Below, in pieces: positions 8,367 to 17,890 of a stretch of 64,000 nucleotides of DNA. The notes beneath the pieces are model-generated. The model saw nothing but the letters and a program-made list of their open reading frames with translations. It was not told where the DNA came from and ran no database searches. The DNA is from Glaciecola blandensis. Lineage in GTDB: Bacteria; Pseudomonadota; Gammaproteobacteria; Enterobacterales; Alteromonadaceae. Every line of letters begins with the position of its first letter. Position 1 is the stretch's first letter. The DNA lies in contig NZ_JAVRIE010000008.1 in assembly GCF_031846165.1 (NCBI RefSeq), positions 15,833 through 79,832 of the forward strand, given 5' to 3'. A program made the translations under genes and the position numbers.

Positions 8367-8579
8367 CGTGATTACTTAAATAGATGAGATTTTTTTAGAT
8401 TTAAGCAGGTCTTCTGATTGTTTAGACTATACTTCTGAAAAAAGCGCTGTTCAAAATTGATCTTAATACTGTAGATTTCGAATCTACTGTGTCGCTAGAA
8501 CAAGCGTAATTACACTATGTAGTGAAAGATACAATTAGATAATACGAACATAAAACAAAAGAAATCAAGGGAACACAAG

Positions 8580-9443
8580 ATGAAAAATTTAAGCTTGAAA
8601 GCGCTCTTCGCTTTATCAATTGGCGGCTTACTTAGCGCAAGTGCTATCGGCCAAGGGCGTTTTGATGATGTTGAAGTCAAATCTGAACCGGTAGCTGGAG
8701 CAGTTCACATGCTAGTGGGCGCTGGCGGAAATATCGGTGTTTCGGCAGGGGCTGATGGTCTCTTAATTGTTGATGACCAGTATGCTGACTTAGCCGAAAA
8801 GATCGCAGCGAGCTTGGCTGATATTAGTAAAGAGCAAACGCGTTATGTAATCAATACGCACTTTCATGGCGATCACACAGGTTCAAATGCTTTTTTCAAA
8901 ACTCATAAAAAAGCGACTATTTTTGCCCATGAAAATGTGCGAGTTCGCTTAGCGGCAGGTGAAGATGCGGATCCAGCGAGCTTACCAGTGGTTACTTATG
9001 AAAAAGGTGTTAAGTTTCATATGAACGGTGAGACCATTCACGTTTTTCACCTAGCTAACGCTCACACCGATGGTGATAGTGCCGTTTGGTTTGAAGAGCC
9101 AGATGTTTTGCATACTGGTGACTTATTCTTTAAAGATTGGTTCCCGTTTGTTGATTTAAACTCAGGAGGCTCTGTACCTGGTTATATTAGCGCCGTTGAG
9201 ACCTTACTAGGTATGATTGACAACGACACGAAGATTATCCCTGGTCACGGTGCTATGGCGAACAAAGCGGACTATGAGCGCTTTCTCAATATGATGAAAG
9301 AGACTTATGCTTATGTACAGGCAAAAAAGGCTGCTGGGATGAGTGAGGACGATCTAGTTGCTGCTGGTCTAGAAGAAAAATGGAAGTCTTGGGCGTGGCG
9401 TTTTATTACTGAAGAAAGATGGATCAGAACACTTTACAAGTAA
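8580..9443 (+). CDS. Exported metallo-beta-lactamase-fold hydrolase
   Basis: A 287-residue MBL-fold metallohydrolase with an N-terminal signal peptide (about residues 1-24). Zinc ligands are visible: His94, His96, Asp98 and His99 in HFHGDHTG, His162 in ANAHTDGDS, Asp181 in HTGDLFF, and His223 in PGHGAM. Related proteins are generic periplasmic hydrolases, sometimes associated with quinoprotein or thiosulfate metabolism; I cannot assign the substrate, and a true beta-lactamase activity is not implied. The start ATG follows AAGGGAACACAAG. The 3' end overlaps the following GNAT gene by 25 bases in another frame, suggesting translational coupling. Confidence 0.9.
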   Translation: MKNLSLKALFALSIGGLLSASAIGQGRFDDVEVKSEPVAGAVHMLVGAGGNIGVSAGADGLLIVDDQYADLAEKIAASLADISKEQTRYVINTHFHGDHTGSNAFFKTHKKATIFAHENVRVRLAAGEDADPASLPVVTYEKGVKFHMNGETIHVFHLANAHTDGDSAVWFEEPDVLHTGDLFFKDWFPFVDLNSGGSVPGYISAVETLLGMIDNDTKIIPGHGAMANKADYERFLNMMKETYAYVQAKKAAGMSEDDLVAAGLEEKWKSWAWRFITEERWIRTLYK

Positions 9444-9916
9444 ACCACCCTCTCAAATTTGAAGCAGCGGTTGAACGAGACTTCGCCGCTTTAGCTTCTT
9501 GGTTTGATAATGCTCACGCCCTACAAGAGTGGGGCGGTCCCGCTCTAAGCTTAACTCGCTCTCCTGCTGACTTAATGGCACAACTTCATCAGTCTCCAGA
9601 TTATTCCTCGTATGCGATACACCAAGGTAATGAAACCATTGCGTTTGGACAATTATTATTATTGAAAGAAAGGGCGCATTTAGCTCGATTGTGCGTGAAT
9701 CCAGCACGCCGGGGTGAAAAGCTCGGTCTACGCTTAGTTAATGAACTTATTCAGCAAGCAGCCAAAACGATCAACTTAAAGTCTGCATCGTTATTTGTTT
9801 ATGAATCTAATTATGTGGCAATTGCTTGTTATCAAAAACTCGGTTTTGTTGAAACAGTGACACCAACTGGAATATCGAAGCCTGAGCGGTGCAAATATAT
9901 GATGAAACGCTGCTAG
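9419..9916 (+). CDS. GNAT family N-acetyltransferase
   Basis: A 165-residue GNAT acetyltransferase. The acetyl-CoA binding motif A is recognisable in LARLCVNPARRGEKLGLRLVNELI (R/Q-x-x-G-x-G/A variant around residues 95-105), followed by SASLFVYESNYVAIACYQKLGFV, the typical motif B with the asparagine and the YxKxGF strand. The acceptor substrate is unknown. Its ATG lies inside the last codons of the MBL-fold gene (overlap 25 bases), which suggests coupled translation. The stop codon lies inside the stem of the downstream terminator. Confidence 0.85.
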   Translation: MDQNTLQVNHPLKFEAAVERDFAALASWFDNAHALQEWGGPALSLTRSPADLMAQLHQSPDYSSYAIHQGNETIAFGQLLLLKERAHLARLCVNPARRGEKLGLRLVNELIQQAAKTINLKSASLFVYESNYVAIACYQKLGFVETVTPTGISKPERCKYMMKRC

Positions 9917-9935
9917 TCAGCAGCGTTTCATTTTG
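9902..9935. terminator. Bidirectional terminator between GNAT and amidohydrolase genes
   Basis: A perfect 13-base stem (9902-9914 with 9919-9931) closes a 4-base loop and is followed by TTTT on the plus strand. It sits between convergent genes and includes the GNAT stop codon (9914-9916). It could serve both directions, more weakly on the minus strand. Confidence 0.8.
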
Positions 9936-9946
9936 CGTCCAGTAAA

Positions 9947-11632
9947 CTACTTTTGGTAAACCTGCTTACCATTAATCCATGTTTGTAATACTTCAGTTCC
10001 TCTAATTTCTTGACCCGGAATAGTAAAAATATCGCGATCAATGAAAATGAAGTCGGCGCGTTTACCCGCTTCTAATGTTCCCAAGCTGTCTTCTTGAAAT
10101 GCTGAGTAGGCCGCGTCTAAGGTAAAGCCTCGAAGCGCTTCTTGCAAAGTGACTTTCTCTTCGGGGATCCAACCATCGTTTGGTACGTTTTCACCGCTTT
10201 GCCTCGTTACCGCCGCATGTAAACCATGAAAAGCGTTGGCTAATTCAACTGGGAAGTCAGAACCGAAAGCGATACGAGAACCTTGGGCTAAAAAAGTACG
10301 CCAAGCATAGGCACCTTTTAATCGTTGCTTACCAATTCTATCTTCTGCCATATTCATATCGCTGGTGGCATGAGTCGGTTGCATCGATGGAATAACATCG
10401 AGCTCTTTAAATAGCGGGATATCTTCAACCGCGACTACTTGTGCATGCTCTATACGATGACGTTTGGTGTTATCTGGCACATTTTTAAAGGTGCTTGCGA
10501 ATTGCTGCAATGCTAATCGGTTCGCTCTATCTCCTATGGCATGGAAGTTCAACTGAAAACCTGACGCCAATACTTTAGAAAACAAGATCGGTAATTCTTC
10601 CTGCGGAGTAACTAATAAACCGTGATTGTCTTTGTCATCTGAATAAGGCTCGATGAGCGCTGCGCCGCGGCTTCCCAAAGCTCCGTCTCCATATGCTTTT
10701 ACACTTCGGATACTCAACATATCATCATCAGATTTAATGTGCCCCGCGGCTAACATCTGGTCAATCTTCGGGTCTGTTGCAGAAAGCATGGCGTAGATCC
10801 TAAATTGGAGTGCTTTTTTATCTGCTTGGCTTTTGTAGAAATCATAGACTTGCTTGCTTATCCCCGCATCATGAACACTTGTGATACCGAGTGAAAGTAA
10901 GTGTTGTGAGGCCGCATTGAGTTGCTCGGTGAGTTGAGATTCATCTGGACTTGGGATGAGTTTTGTCACCAAGTACTCAGCATTATCGATTAGCAAGCCG
11001 GTGGGTTGGCCATTTTCATCTTTAACAATTTCGCCACCAGAGGGAGAGGGAGTGTTGGCGTCTATTCCGGCCAATTCAAGCGCAACAGAGTTTACCCAAA
11101 CTGCGTGTCCATCAACTCTAGCAAGGACGACGGGGCGGTCTTTAATAACTTTGTCTAAACTATGCTTTTGAGGGAAAGCCTTACTTGGCCAAAGAACCTG
11201 ATTCCAGCCTCGACCAATTAGCCACTTGTGTTTAGCATTCGATACAGGTTGCGCACTGACAAATGACTGTACGCGTTTAACTGCTTCTTCTTCGCTCGCT
11301 GCACCACGAAGATCAATCTCTAGTAAGTTTTGTCCAAGACCTAAAATGTGCCCATGCGCATCGATAAGGCCCGGAAGCACGACTTGTCCTTTACCATCGA
11401 TGTAGGTGTAGCTTTCTTTGGAAGGCTTTTCGCTCAGGTTCATCCCAGTGATAAGATCGCCGTCAAATGCAAAATTGGAAAAAGTAATTAATTCCCCCTT
11501 TTCATTTAAGGTATAACCTTTGACATCATGTATAAAGGTCTTTGCTATGCCTTGAGAGCTAAAGATACTGAGCAATAAAGTAATAATGAAGGTTATTTTG
11601 AAACGATTGTTGAGAAACTGTGCCGCTGTCAT
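9947..11632 (-). CDS. Exported amidohydrolase (YtcJ-like, Amidohydro_3)
   Basis: A 561-residue metal-dependent hydrolase with a signal peptide (about residues 7-30, ending SSQGIA). The amidohydrolase signatures are clear: GLIDAHGHILGLG with the HxH metal pair near residue 89, FHAIGDRANRLALQQF near 365, RHRIEHAQ near 393, SDFPVE near 460, and the composite beta domain closing with LGTLEAGKRADFIFID. YtcJ-type members act on amides and formamides; substrates are mostly unknown, and an exported form suggests scavenging in the periplasm. Start ATG at 11632. The dehydratase gene upstream ends 41 bases away, so cotranscription is likely. Confidence 0.9.
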   Translation of the reverse strand: MTAAQFLNNRFKITFIITLLLSIFSSQGIAKTFIHDVKGYTLNEKGELITFSNFAFDGDLITGMNLSEKPSKESYTYIDGKGQVVLPGLIDAHGHILGLGQNLLEIDLRGAASEEEAVKRVQSFVSAQPVSNAKHKWLIGRGWNQVLWPSKAFPQKHSLDKVIKDRPVVLARVDGHAVWVNSVALELAGIDANTPSPSGGEIVKDENGQPTGLLIDNAEYLVTKLIPSPDESQLTEQLNAASQHLLSLGITSVHDAGISKQVYDFYKSQADKKALQFRIYAMLSATDPKIDQMLAAGHIKSDDDMLSIRSVKAYGDGALGSRGAALIEPYSDDKDNHGLLVTPQEELPILFSKVLASGFQLNFHAIGDRANRLALQQFASTFKNVPDNTKRHRIEHAQVVAVEDIPLFKELDVIPSMQPTHATSDMNMAEDRIGKQRLKGAYAWRTFLAQGSRIAFGSDFPVELANAFHGLHAAVTRQSGENVPNDGWIPEEKVTLQEALRGFTLDAAYSAFQEDSLGTLEAGKRADFIFIDRDIFTIPGQEIRGTEVLQTWINGKQVYQK

Positions 11633-11673
11633 TTGTATTCCTTTTCAATTAAAAGCTTGTACGTGTGCTGCGT

Positions 11674-12699
11674 TTACATTGCATCTGGATTAATAATGGG
11701 TGGTTGCAATAAGTAGTCAGTTTGCCAAATTTTACTCATTGAGGCTTGGCTTATATTACCACCTGACAATAGTACGAGTATTTTTTGGTTTTTGGGCTTA
11801 TCTGCTATCCAAGCTGCAACTGCAGCCATAGTCATGGCGCAAGTTGGCTCAATATGCAACTTAAGTAGATGATGAAGCCATTGAGTCCAATAAGCAATTT
11901 GAATTTCGTCGACTTCGTAAAAGTCGTCAACGGATTGCAGTATTTCGAATGTATGGGGGCCGACGCTAGGTGTTGCCGCTCCATCCGCAAGTGTATCAGG
12001 CGGACCATCCAACACTTCAATAAAGCCGCTTTGCAAACTTCTTGCAGCATCATTGGCATTCAGAGGCTCGGCGCCCACCACTTCAACCGCATCCAGTTTG
12101 CCAGCTTTGATCATATCACGAACCGTCACAATAGCACCGGAAAGCAGGCCACCACCGCCACAAGGAGCGAATACCCCATTAGGCTGTACATTCATTTCTT
12201 CTAGTTGCTGCAGAGCTTCAAGAGTAACAGTCCCTTGGCCCGCTATAATATCTGGATGGTTGAATGGCGGGATCCAAAGGCAGCCATCTTCCTTTCCTGC
12301 AGCTTCAACTGCTTGGTCTGCCTCTATACGTGTGTCAAATTGATGAACTTGCGCACCATAAAACTCTGTTGCAGCTGCTTTGATTGGAGAAATGGTGTTG
12401 GCACAATAGATATGCGCAGGAATACCAAATTGGGCAGCTGCAAAGGCTACCGCTTGGGCATGGTTACCTGAAGAGTTAGCAACAACCTTTTTAGGGAGGA
12501 CCTGCCTTTCATGACATTTAGCAAGCACATTCATTGCGCCACGTAGTTTAAAGGCACCGGTTCGTTGAAGACATTCAGCTTTGAAGTAGATCTCATGTCC
12601 AAGCCAATGATTTAACAAGCGACTTTGAAAAATGGGCGTTGTTTTGACGACCTTACTGATACGTTCTTGTGCTGCAGTGATGTCAGCTATATTTATCAT
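11674..12699 (-). CDS. PLP-dependent threonine/serine dehydratase family protein
   Basis: A 341-residue fold-type II PLP enzyme of the serine/threonine dehydratase and serine racemase group. The Schiff-base lysine is Lys51 in TGAFKLRGA; NSSGNHAQAVAFAA near 75 binds the substrate carboxylate; CGGGGLLSGA near 180 is the phosphate-binding glycine loop; LLSGGNI closes the cofactor site. There is no C-terminal ACT regulatory domain, so this is not the biosynthetic IlvA; candidates are a catabolic threonine dehydratase, serine racemase or hydroxyaspartate ammonia-lyase. Start ATG at 12699. The amidohydrolase follows 41 bases downstream on the same strand. Confidence 0.87.
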   Translation of the reverse strand: MINIADITAAQERISKVVKTTPIFQSRLLNHWLGHEIYFKAECLQRTGAFKLRGAMNVLAKCHERQVLPKKVVANSSGNHAQAVAFAAAQFGIPAHIYCANTISPIKAAATEFYGAQVHQFDTRIEADQAVEAAGKEDGCLWIPPFNHPDIIAGQGTVTLEALQQLEEMNVQPNGVFAPCGGGGLLSGAIVTVRDMIKAGKLDAVEVVGAEPLNANDAARSLQSGFIEVLDGPPDTLADGAATPSVGPHTFEILQSVDDFYEVDEIQIAYWTQWLHHLLKLHIEPTCAMTMAAVAAWIADKPKNQKILVLLSGGNISQASMSKIWQTDYLLQPPIINPDAM

Positions 12700-12841
12700 G
12701 CGAGACCTTGCCTTGCTTAAAATTAAAACACTTAGGTATATCTACCTACTATAAGTAAAGAATCATTATACGCAAACTACGCTTTCGTATAAGTGGCAAA
12801 CGATCATTAATTTGATACTGTGGAGAGTGTGTTTTGACTTT

Positions 12842-12855
12842 TGTAAACGTATACA
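12842..12855. promoter_or_regulatory. LacI/GalR-type operator-like dyad
   Basis: TGTAAACGTATACA at 12842-12855, flanked to TTGTA...TACAA, is a near-palindrome centred on CG, the shape of LacI/GalR family operators. It lies between the divergent dehydratase (start 12699) and the exported protein gene (start 12919). The regulator is unknown; a chance palindrome is possible. Confidence 0.35.
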
Positions 12856-12918
12856 AGTGAAACTCTTCACACATTGTCAAAGGAACGACCTAGAATGCAA
12901 AATTACTGAGTATTTATT

Positions 12919-14220
12919 GTGAAAAAAACGCTAGTTTCAATTGTTGTGTTAACCGGCTTGCTATCCTTCAGTTATTACATGTTGGCAGATCAAGCGTTAA
13001 AGCCTCAAGCTAGCGCTTGGCTAAATTCGTTTGCCGAACAGATGAAGAACAATAACAATGCTTCGGTCAGGTTGCTTTCTTTAGGGAAATCGGACCCTAG
13101 CTATCAAAATACGATACTTGAAACCTATCATGAACGTCTTGAACAATTTAATAATAGTGAATTGCTCAGTAATGAAAAGGCAATGCAGTATCCTAATGTC
13201 TCGCAATTTGAACCATTTTTATCAAACCCTCTTTTTTGCAATTTTACCGCACCAGATTGCTTTCCTCGATTGAACGAAAATAGCGACTATTTAGGAATTG
13301 TTTTAACAGAGTTTCAGCCTGAATTACTTGATTTTATGTCTTTAATCGAGCTTGATTCTTTTGAGGCCGCCAATCCCTTTATTGCCGAGCTTAATCTTGA
13401 TAATTTGATTTTCCTTTACAAATTAAAAGGAACGGAAATTTATTTTGATATTGAAAACAACAATATTCAAAAAGCCATGAATGACCTAAAAAATTTAATC
13501 GCTCTTAATAGAGTGTTTTTCGAAAAAAGTGACGATTTGCTGAATAAAATAAGTTTTTCAATTAATGCAGAAAATGTATTTCAGGCACTGCTCATCAAGC
13601 TTAAGCGAAGCGAAGAGTTTGATGCTTCTCAGTTTACTAAAGTGTTGCAACCCTTGTCTTTGGGCGAAATGTCAGTCAATCAAATTCAAGTGCGTTCCTA
13701 TGCGAAGAATGCGCGATTAATCAAAGCGGGATTGGCCGCACGAAAAGTAAACACAGATCGTTCTATGTTAAGTCGATTATGGCATCGCATTATTTATAAA
13801 GAGAATATGACCCTGAACAGTATGTTCGATGATTACCTGATGCTATTGATGCCCAGTGATATAACAAAGCCCGAACTACTTACCTTTTCGGCCCTTATTG
13901 AGTCGTCGATGAGAGAGAAGGAACTCGCAAATAGTGAAAACCCTTGGTTTCATAAACTAAAAAATATTAGCAATACGACAGGCATTGCACTGAAAGATGT
14001 TGTGATGCCAAGACAGGTTGATATTTATGAGGCAATTGCCGAGCTAGATTCTCGTTTACAACTGTTGGCTTGGTTCATACAATTCAACGGAGACAGCGGC
14101 GAACTGCATGAAGAAGCAAGTTCTATCGTGAATGAATATACGGGTTTGTCTGCGACGATGATTAATGGTGACTTATGCCACTTGATTAACAAAAAACCGA
14201 TTTGCGTACCAAGCCAGTAG
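12919..14220 (+). CDS. Unrecognised exported protein, 433 residues
   Basis: I do not recognise this protein. It begins at GTG with a signal peptide or single membrane anchor (residues about 4-23, MKKTLVSIVVLTGLLSFSYYML). The rest is predicted mostly helical, rich in Asn, Leu and Glu, with two cysteine pairs: one near residue 110 (CNFTAPDC) and one at the C-terminus (CHLINKKPIC), both compatible with disulfides in the periplasm. The composition is more AT-rich than its neighbours. It stands alone, divergent from the dehydratase and convergent with the peptidase gene. I infer a periplasmic or membrane-tethered location, no more. Confidence 0.7.
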   Translation: MKKTLVSIVVLTGLLSFSYYMLADQALKPQASAWLNSFAEQMKNNNNASVRLLSLGKSDPSYQNTILETYHERLEQFNNSELLSNEKAMQYPNVSQFEPFLSNPLFCNFTAPDCFPRLNENSDYLGIVLTEFQPELLDFMSLIELDSFEAANPFIAELNLDNLIFLYKLKGTEIYFDIENNNIQKAMNDLKNLIALNRVFFEKSDDLLNKISFSINAENVFQALLIKLKRSEEFDASQFTKVLQPLSLGEMSVNQIQVRSYAKNARLIKAGLAARKVNTDRSMLSRLWHRIIYKENMTLNSMFDDYLMLLMPSDITKPELLTFSALIESSMREKELANSENPWFHKLKNISNTTGIALKDVVMPRQVDIYEAIAELDSRLQLLAWFIQFNGDSGELHEEASSIVNEYTGLSATMINGDLCHLINKKPICVPSQ

Positions 14221-14286
14221 TGGAAAATTTCTCTGATATATCATGACATTGATGCAAAGCTGGTTTGCACCAATGCCGATTAATAC

Positions 14287-16524
14287 TTAGTCTTCTTTTT
14301 GTAGATGCTTGTCAAAGAAGTTTGTGATCGTATTGTACAGATGAATACCAGTATTCTTGCCACGTATACTGTGTTTCTTGCCTGGATAGTCCATCACTTC
14401 AAACGGTATCGCTAAGTCTTGCAAATGCTTGTAGAGCATGGTGCTGTGAGTGAAAAGTACATTGTCATCAGCCATTCCATGATAGATCAATAAATCTCCA
14501 CTAAGGTCTTTCGCATAAGGAAAAACAGAGGACGCGGTGTAGGCGTCGTCATCAAGCTTTGGATTACCCATATATCGTTCAGTGTAATGTGTATCATATA
14601 AACGCCAATCAGTTACCGGTGCACCAGAAACGCCTGCTGCAAAGTAGTCTCCACCTTTAAACATTGCCATTAGAGTCATGTATCCGCCGTAACTATGTCC
14701 ATGCACGCCAATTCTGTCTGCATCGACGAAGTCTAAGGTTCGTAAAAATTCAACACCTTTGATTTGATCGTCAACTTCGACAAAGCCCATCTTTTTGTAC
14801 AAAGGATCTTCAAAGGCTTTGCCTCTATTATATGAGCCTCTGTTGTCGATACTAAAAACCACATACCCTTTATTCACCCAATGCTGCATAAGCAAGCCAC
14901 GATTACCAGCCCAACGGTTTGTGACAACTTGAACATGCGGACCACCATACAGGTAAACAATAACAGGGTGTTTACCTTTAAGTTGTTTAGGCTTGTACAG
15001 TCTATAGTGAAGGTCTGTACCATCATCCGCTTTAATCGTCCCGAAGTCTGGTTTCACCCACTGGTCCTGGTAATCATACAAAGGGTGCTCAGCGTTTATT
15101 TTGTTTTCGGCTAACCAAGTAATCAGCTCGCCATTCGCTTTATGAAGGCTCATTTGTGGTGGCGAGTTGATTGTTGAGTGCGAATCTACATAGACCGATG
15201 CATCAGAACTGAATGTTGCGCTGTGGTATCGATCTTGCTCACTGAGTCGTTTGATGTCTCCGCTGTTGATATTTACGGAGTAAACGTGACTTTCTAATGG
15301 CGAATCTTTCCTACCTTGGAAGTAAACTAGGCCATTGTCATCATCCAATGCATTAATGCTTTCAACAACCCAGTCACCTTTTGTGAGTTGCTTTACTAAC
15401 TCGCCGTTATTGCGATACAAATAAATATGTTTGTAGCCATCTCTCTCTGAAGCCCAAATGAAATGTTTGTTATCCCCTAAAAAATGGAGGTCGAAATGCA
15501 AGTTTACCCAAGTATCGCTGGTTTCATTGAGAAGCGTAGTTTGTTCGCCATTATTGATATTCGCAGCATTCAAAAATAGTTCTTTTTGGTCACGTGATTG
15601 TGTTTGAAAGCTTAAGGTAGATGCATCCATCCACTTGGCTCTTGCTAGGTAAATATCTTTGTTCTCGCCTAGGTCTAACCAACTCACTTTATCTGTTTTT
15701 AAATCAATGACCGCGAGTTCGATGTGCACATTATTTGTGCCGGCTTTTGGGTATTTTTGTTCAATAGTCGAAATAGAATCAGCATAGATTTCTGAACGCA
15801 CAATGGTATCAACAGGTGCTTCATCCACTTTGGTAAAGGCAATTTTAGATTCATCAGGCGCCCACCAGTAGCCGGTCATTCGGCTCATTTCCTCTTGTGC
15901 GACAAACTCAGCCATACCATATTTAATGTTGCCACCGCCTGAGGTAGTAATCGCTTTTTCTTTGCCTGAAGCAATGTCCATCACATACAGGTTTTGCTCT
16001 CTCACGTAGGATACAAAGTTACCTTTAGGTGAAAACTTGATGTCTGTTTCAAAAGCGTCTGTTTCAAGTAGGCGTTTCGCTTTTTTGTCACCTATTTTGA
16101 AATAATAAACATCGCCAGCAAGAGGAAATAACAATGCAGTGCCGTCACTGGACCAATCGTAAGTAATAATGCCGCTACCATAAACTCGCATTCTTTCTCT
16201 TCGTGCTTTTTCTTCATCAGATAATAGCTCTGGGCCAGTATGTAAATCATCTGAATTGAATAGCATTTGAGTTTTACCTGAGGGAATATGATACTCCCAC
16301 AAGTCATAACGGTCGTAGTCTTGCTCTTTGCCTTTTAAGAAGGTCACGCGTTGTCCATCTGGTGAAACTTGAATTCCTCTAGGCGCGGTGCCCGATAGCG
16401 ATGGAGATTGGTGTATTCTTTCTATGGATAGACCGAGGCTTGCTGTTGTATCAGAAGTTGCTCCGACATTTGCACTTAAGCTGAACCCAAATGCGCATGC
16501 TAAAGTAATGATTACTCTTTTCAT
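14287..16524 (-). CDS. Dipeptidyl peptidase IV-like S9B peptidase
   Basis: A 745-residue exported serine peptidase of family S9 that would remove X-Pro dipeptides from peptide N-termini in the periplasm. A signal peptide spans about residues 1-22. An N-terminal beta-propeller (DPPIV_N) carries the VAQEEMSRMTGYWW segment with the Glu-Glu pair that binds the substrate N-terminus in DPP-IV. The C-terminal hydrolase domain has the catalytic Ser611 in GHSYGGYM, the Asp in HGMADDNVLF and the His in KKHSIRG. DWRLYDTHYTERYMG is a DPP-IV signature. The gene is monocistronic, with ATG at 16524; the plus-strand gene at 16607 diverges from it. Confidence 0.94.
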   Translation of the reverse strand: MKRVIITLACAFGFSLSANVGATSDTTASLGLSIERIHQSPSLSGTAPRGIQVSPDGQRVTFLKGKEQDYDRYDLWEYHIPSGKTQMLFNSDDLHTGPELLSDEEKARRERMRVYGSGIITYDWSSDGTALLFPLAGDVYYFKIGDKKAKRLLETDAFETDIKFSPKGNFVSYVREQNLYVMDIASGKEKAITTSGGGNIKYGMAEFVAQEEMSRMTGYWWAPDESKIAFTKVDEAPVDTIVRSEIYADSISTIEQKYPKAGTNNVHIELAVIDLKTDKVSWLDLGENKDIYLARAKWMDASTLSFQTQSRDQKELFLNAANINNGEQTTLLNETSDTWVNLHFDLHFLGDNKHFIWASERDGYKHIYLYRNNGELVKQLTKGDWVVESINALDDDNGLVYFQGRKDSPLESHVYSVNINSGDIKRLSEQDRYHSATFSSDASVYVDSHSTINSPPQMSLHKANGELITWLAENKINAEHPLYDYQDQWVKPDFGTIKADDGTDLHYRLYKPKQLKGKHPVIVYLYGGPHVQVVTNRWAGNRGLLMQHWVNKGYVVFSIDNRGSYNRGKAFEDPLYKKMGFVEVDDQIKGVEFLRTLDFVDADRIGVHGHSYGGYMTLMAMFKGGDYFAAGVSGAPVTDWRLYDTHYTERYMGNPKLDDDAYTASSVFPYAKDLSGDLLIYHGMADDNVLFTHSTMLYKHLQDLAIPFEVMDYPGKKHSIRGKNTGIHLYNTITNFFDKHLQKED

Positions 16525-16606
16525 AATATGTTCACGTCGTTAAATGTTATTGTTTTTATGATGAGCTGAAAGATTAACATAGGCAATTGCTTACCCTAAG
16601 GAAAAT

Positions 16607-17236
16607 ATGACGAAAAAATACAAAGCATTGGTGCTCGGCGCGACAGGTTTAGTTGGCAAAGCATTGGTCAATCAATTATGTAATGACGATCGCTATGAAA
16701 TTGTTATTTGCTTGGTTCGTGCGCCTTTGCAGCGCGCTAACTATCACGACCCATTGGATAAAATACAAGCCATAGTCATCGACTTTGATTATCTACAAGA
16801 CTATCAGGGCTACTTTTCGGTAGACCATGTGTATTGTTGTTTAGGCACGACCATAAAACAGGCCGGATCTCAATCGGCATTCCGGCGCGTAGATTTTCAA
16901 TTTGTTCATATCGCTGCCCAGTTAACTCGCGCACAACGAGCGACTAGTTTTGTATGGATATCTTCTGTTGGCGCGAATGCTAAAAGCAAGAACTTTTATT
17001 TACGCGTAAAAGGCGAGGTGGAAAATGCGATTCTAAGTATGCCACAGCTTGATAATGCCGCTGCCGTGCGTCCTAGTTTGTTACTCGGGCAACGAGAAGA
17101 AAATCGCTTCGCAGAAAACATTGGTATTCGTGTAGCGAGTTTATTGTCTCCTGTTATGAAAGGACCATTGGCCAAATATCGGCCAGTCAGTGCTGCACAA
17201 GTGGCCTATCAAATGATCAAGCTCCAAGTATTTTAA
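16607..17236 (+). CDS. NAD(P)-binding oxidoreductase, HTATIP2/TIP30-like
   Basis: A 209-residue protein with an N-terminal Rossmann motif GATGLVGKALVNQL at about residues 11-24 and the NAD(P)-binding domain layout of atypical SDR proteins: HVYCCLGTTIKQAGS near 76, FVWISSVGANAKSKNFYLRVKGEVE near 125 with a YxxxK-like element, and VRPSLLLGQREENRFAE near 160. This set of motifs is typical of small HTATIP2/YbjT-like proteins, whose substrates are generally unknown. It is likely cytosolic and monocistronic; it starts 82 bases from the divergent peptidase gene. AAGGAA provides a Shine-Dalgarno. Confidence 0.82.
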   Translation: MTKKYKALVLGATGLVGKALVNQLCNDDRYEIVICLVRAPLQRANYHDPLDKIQAIVIDFDYLQDYQGYFSVDHVYCCLGTTIKQAGSQSAFRRVDFQFVHIAAQLTRAQRATSFVWISSVGANAKSKNFYLRVKGEVENAILSMPQLDNAAAVRPSLLLGQREENRFAENIGIRVASLLSPVMKGPLAKYRPVSAAQVAYQMIKLQVF

Positions 17237-17431
17237 ATTTTCTTTGGCGAGGTCAATAAGCGTTAAGCCCATGTAATCTATAGCGTCACCGAATTTAAAC
17301 TGGTACTTGGGCAAGATAATCTTTATACTCGCGCGCCTTTACGCTAAAGTTAATTTTGATTTGCATTGATAACCTATATAAGAACACACCAAATGTGCTC
17401 TCATGGCTAGGTTTAACAAAGGCGGTTCATT

Positions 17432-17800
17432 ATGACTACAGCGATACCAACAATTGTTGAAACACTGATAGACAACATTAAAATTGAACAGTTTTGGTGG
17501 GATGGTGTGCAAATCAAAATGCCATTTCATTGCGTATATGCGTGCATTCCGAATCCTGTTGCAGACGAATGGAAAGTAATCAATGGCATTAAGGTGCCCT
17601 TGATTAATGTGGATAAATATACAATCCCTTTATGGGATCCGTTTCATCAAGATATCCATAAAATGCCAAACCATGCAGTGGTGATCAGTCATCACAAAGG
17701 GAATCAGTTCGGCTTGTTTGCTTATCCCGCAGACCATATAGACGAACCTATTTTGCTCTCATGGAGCGAATGGTTACAAACTCAATCATCACTGCAATGA
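17432..17800 (+). CDS. Hypothetical protein, possibly CheW-like
   Basis: A 122-residue soluble protein that I do not firmly recognise. The sequence of short beta-like segments, INGIKVPLINVDKYTIPLWDP followed by HAVVISHHKGNQFGLFAYPADHID, recalls the CheW fold pattern of a 'shape of the active site is set by docking' module (choice of a hydrophobic beta-strand, then a FGLxxD-type strand), and it lacks membrane segments. No chemotaxis gene lies nearby, so this is a tentative structural guess. ATG at 17432 follows AAAGGCGGTTC. It is flanked by intergenic DNA on both sides and seems monocistronic. Confidence 0.6.
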   Translation: MTTAIPTIVETLIDNIKIEQFWWDGVQIKMPFHCVYACIPNPVADEWKVINGIKVPLINVDKYTIPLWDPFHQDIHKMPNHAVVISHHKGNQFGLFAYPADHIDEPILLSWSEWLQTQSSLQ

Positions 17801-17890
17801 GTGCTTAGATTTAGCATTCACGATTGAGGCTTAAGTCGTCTCAATCAATGTGTTTAATCATGTTTCAGCTAACGACTATTTGGAGAACAC

